A stretch of DNA of 6,389 nucleotides, taken from contig JASHYS010000376.1 of assembly GCA_030042915.1 (NCBI GenBank), positions 1-6,389 on the forward strand, in the 5' to 3' direction. The notes beneath the pieces are model-generated. The model worked only from the letters and a program-made list of their open reading frames with translations. It was not told the DNA's origin and searched no databases. A program made the translations under genes and the position numbers. Shown one piece after another: positions 5,350 through 6,389 of the stretch. How positions within the stretch are numbered: the first letter of the stretch is position 1; each line of letters opens with the position of its first letter. This DNA is from Acidobacteriaceae bacterium (GTDB lineage Bacteria > Acidobacteriota > Terriglobia > Terriglobales > Acidobacteriaceae).

Positions 5350-5371
5350 GGCGCCTCCCGTGGGGGGCGCC
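5350..5371 (-). promoter_or_regulatory. Leader hairpin burying the ribosome binding site of the secreted-protein gene
   Basis: The arms GGCGCCTCCC (5350-5359) and GGGGGGCGCC (5362-5371) are complementary except at one position (5356/5365). In the minus-strand mRNA the downstream arm contains the GGGAGG ribosome binding site (5359-5354) and ends directly at the ATG (5349). The GC-rich stem would make the site hard to reach unless it is melted by temperature, a ligand, an RNA-binding protein or ribosome arrival. The structure is read from sequence; regulation is inferred. Confidence 0.5.
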
Positions 5372-5448
5372 GATTGTCTGGTTTTCGATCCATCGGGGAA
5401 GATCGGGTATTGCGCCCCGCGCTAGAAGCGTATCACAGGCCGTGCCGA

Positions 5449-6389
5449 CTAGATTTCCATTACGTTGTCTTCGATGGCCAGGCGCACGTTGCCGTCGGAC
5501 TTGGCCAGGCGGCGCACGGCTTCGGGCTTGTCGACGCGGGCTTTCAGCATCACCAGGGCTACGGGCACGCTGCGGCCGGCGCTCTTGATGGTTTCAACCG
5601 CGGTAGCGCGATCGATATTGCAGGCGGTCATCAGGATGCGGATGCCGCGCTCCACCAGCTTGGAATTCTGCATGTGCACGTTCACCATCAGGTTCTCGTA
5701 CACATAGCCCAGCCGCGTCATGGCGCCGGTGGTGATCATGTTCAAGATCATCTTTTGCGCGGTTGCCGCCTTCATGCGCGTCGATCCGGCAATGATCTCG
5801 GGACCGACTTCGGCCACGATGGTGGTGTCGGCGGCTTCAGACAGCGGTGTTCCGCAATTGCAGGTGACAGCGGCGGTCCTGGCTCCGCGGGCGCGGGCAT
5901 AGGCTACGGCAGCCACCACGTAAGGTGTGCGGCCTGAAGCGGAAACGCCGACGACGACATCTTTGCGCGTGGGCCGGCGGCGCGCGATGTCGCGCTGGCC
6001 CAGCTCTTCAGAGTCCTCATTCACCTCAACTGCCGACGCCAGCGCCTTGGGTCCGCCGGCCATCAGGTACTGCACTTGTCCCGAAACAGTGGAGTAGGTG
6101 GGTGGACACTCTGAAGCGTCGAGTGCGGCAATGCGGCCGCTGGATCCGGCTCCGATATAAATGAGACGCCCGCCGTCGCGCAGGCTGCGCGCTACCTGGT
6201 CAATCACTTCGGCGATTTCAGGCAGCGCCTTTTTGACCGCGGCTGCCACCTTCGCGTCTTCGTGATTGATGATGCGGGCAATTTCGAGAGCGGATTTGGT
6301 GTCGAGTCCTTGAGAGGCCTCGTTGAGACTCTCAGTGGTGAGTTGTTGGAGGAATGCGGCCTGATCGGTGTGATTATTATTGTTGTTTT
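5449..6389 (-). CDS. murQ: N-acetylmuramic acid 6-phosphate etherase, 5' end outside the window
   Basis: MurQ is a cytosolic enzyme that cleaves the lactyl ether of MurNAc-6-phosphate, giving GlcNAc-6-phosphate and D-lactate in peptidoglycan recycling. The 312 complete visible residues hold a single SIS domain with the phosphate-binding YIGAGSSGR (77-85), the DASECPPTYS block (90-99), VEVNEDSEELG (120-130), VVVGVSASGRTPYV and the GSTRMKAATAQKMILNM block. The two catalytic glutamates known from E. coli MurQ (Glu83 and Glu114) correspond to visible residues 93 and 124. Where E. coli has EGAE before the second, this protein has EVNE. The frame stays open to the window edge with no ATG, GTG or TTG before the GTG at 6249, and the residues upstream of it (LTTESLNEASQGLD..., ALEIARIINHED) are clearly MurQ. 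The real start therefore lies beyond 6389, and a start at 6249 would cut off a conserved region. The visible N-terminus begins with five Asn. The gene is complete at its 3' end. Confidence 0.95.
   Translation of the reverse strand, partial: NNNNNHTDQAAFLQQLTTESLNEASQGLDTKSALEIARIINHEDAKVAAAVKKALPEIAEVIDQVARSLRDGGRLIYIGAGSSGRIAALDASECPPTYSTVSGQVQYLMAGGPKALASAVEVNEDSEELGQRDIARRRPTRKDVVVGVSASGRTPYVVAAVAYARARGARTAAVTCNCGTPLSEAADTTIVAEVGPEIIAGSTRMKAATAQKMILNMITTGAMTRLGYVYENLMVNVHMQNSKLVERGIRILMTACNIDRATAVETIKSAGRSVPVALVMLKARVDKPEAVRRLAKSDGNVRLAIEDNVMEI
6373..6387 (-). repeat. Asn-codon repeat near the murQ start
   Basis: Five consecutive Asn codons (AAC AAC AAT AAT AAT on the minus strand) lie about 9-10 residues before the point where the E. 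coli MurQ sequence would begin. The three AAT copies form a short trinucleotide microsatellite that could slip without breaking the frame. Confidence 0.6.

Noticed and set aside
5372..5448. Promoter or terminator between murQ and the secreted-protein gene
   Set aside because: The best -10-like match (GACAAT on the minus strand) has no -35 partner, and the CGATC/GATCG repeat (5386-5405) is too short and lacks a T-run.
5320..5937. Forward frame of 205 codons opposite murQ
   Set aside because: It is His/Gly/Ala-rich antisense of an unmistakable MurQ coding sequence.
1..6389. CRISPR array, insertion sequence, tRNA, rRNA, toxin-antitoxin or defence genes
   Set aside because: No spaced direct repeats, transposase motifs, tRNA folds or defence-family motifs were seen on either strand. 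The only tandem repeats are the in-frame coding ones at 2117-2245 and the short Asn-codon run at 6373-6387.

Overview
The window looks like chromosomal DNA from an acidobacterium (Acidobacteriota, probably class Terriglobia). The main evidence is a TIGR03435-type secreted protein, a family strongly expanded in soil Acidobacteria. It sits beside a secreted Cys-rich protein of a soil-bacterial type and ordinary high-GC housekeeping genes. No strain can be named, and I see no phage, insertion sequence, CRISPR array, tRNA or rRNA.

Layout, left to right. Bases 1-108 are a flank whose gene content cannot be settled. At 109-1182 (+) is a polytopic membrane protein of the LPG-synthase/flippase-like family. 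It converges, stop codon against stop codon with no spacer, on a DUF502 membrane protein (1183-1872, -; possibly starting at 1905). A divergent intergenic region with a good sigma70-like promoter leads into an unrecognised 286-residue protein (2021-2881, +) made of 9-residue repeats, a long coiled coil and a C-terminal membrane anchor. A TIGR03435 protein (2995-3870, +) follows. It converges on a 483-residue secreted Cys-rich protein (3898-5349, -), with a hairpin at the junction. At the right edge is murQ (5449-6389, -), the MurNAc-6-phosphate etherase of cell-wall recycling. It is cut by the window edge: its frame stays open to base 6389 and its true start lies outside.

The genes do not form one pathway. 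Most encode envelope or exported proteins: two polytopic membrane proteins, one tail-anchored protein and two secreted proteins. MurQ is the only cytosolic enzyme. Gene orientations alternate (+, -, +, +, -, -), so most are probably separate transcription units. The points most worth following are the repeat/coiled-coil/tail-anchor protein, the Cys-rich secreted protein with its appended six-cysteine tail, a hairpin that would bury that gene's ribosome binding site, and a perfect 10-bp-arm inverted repeat inside the same gene. I do not see a clear new defence system or mobile system here.
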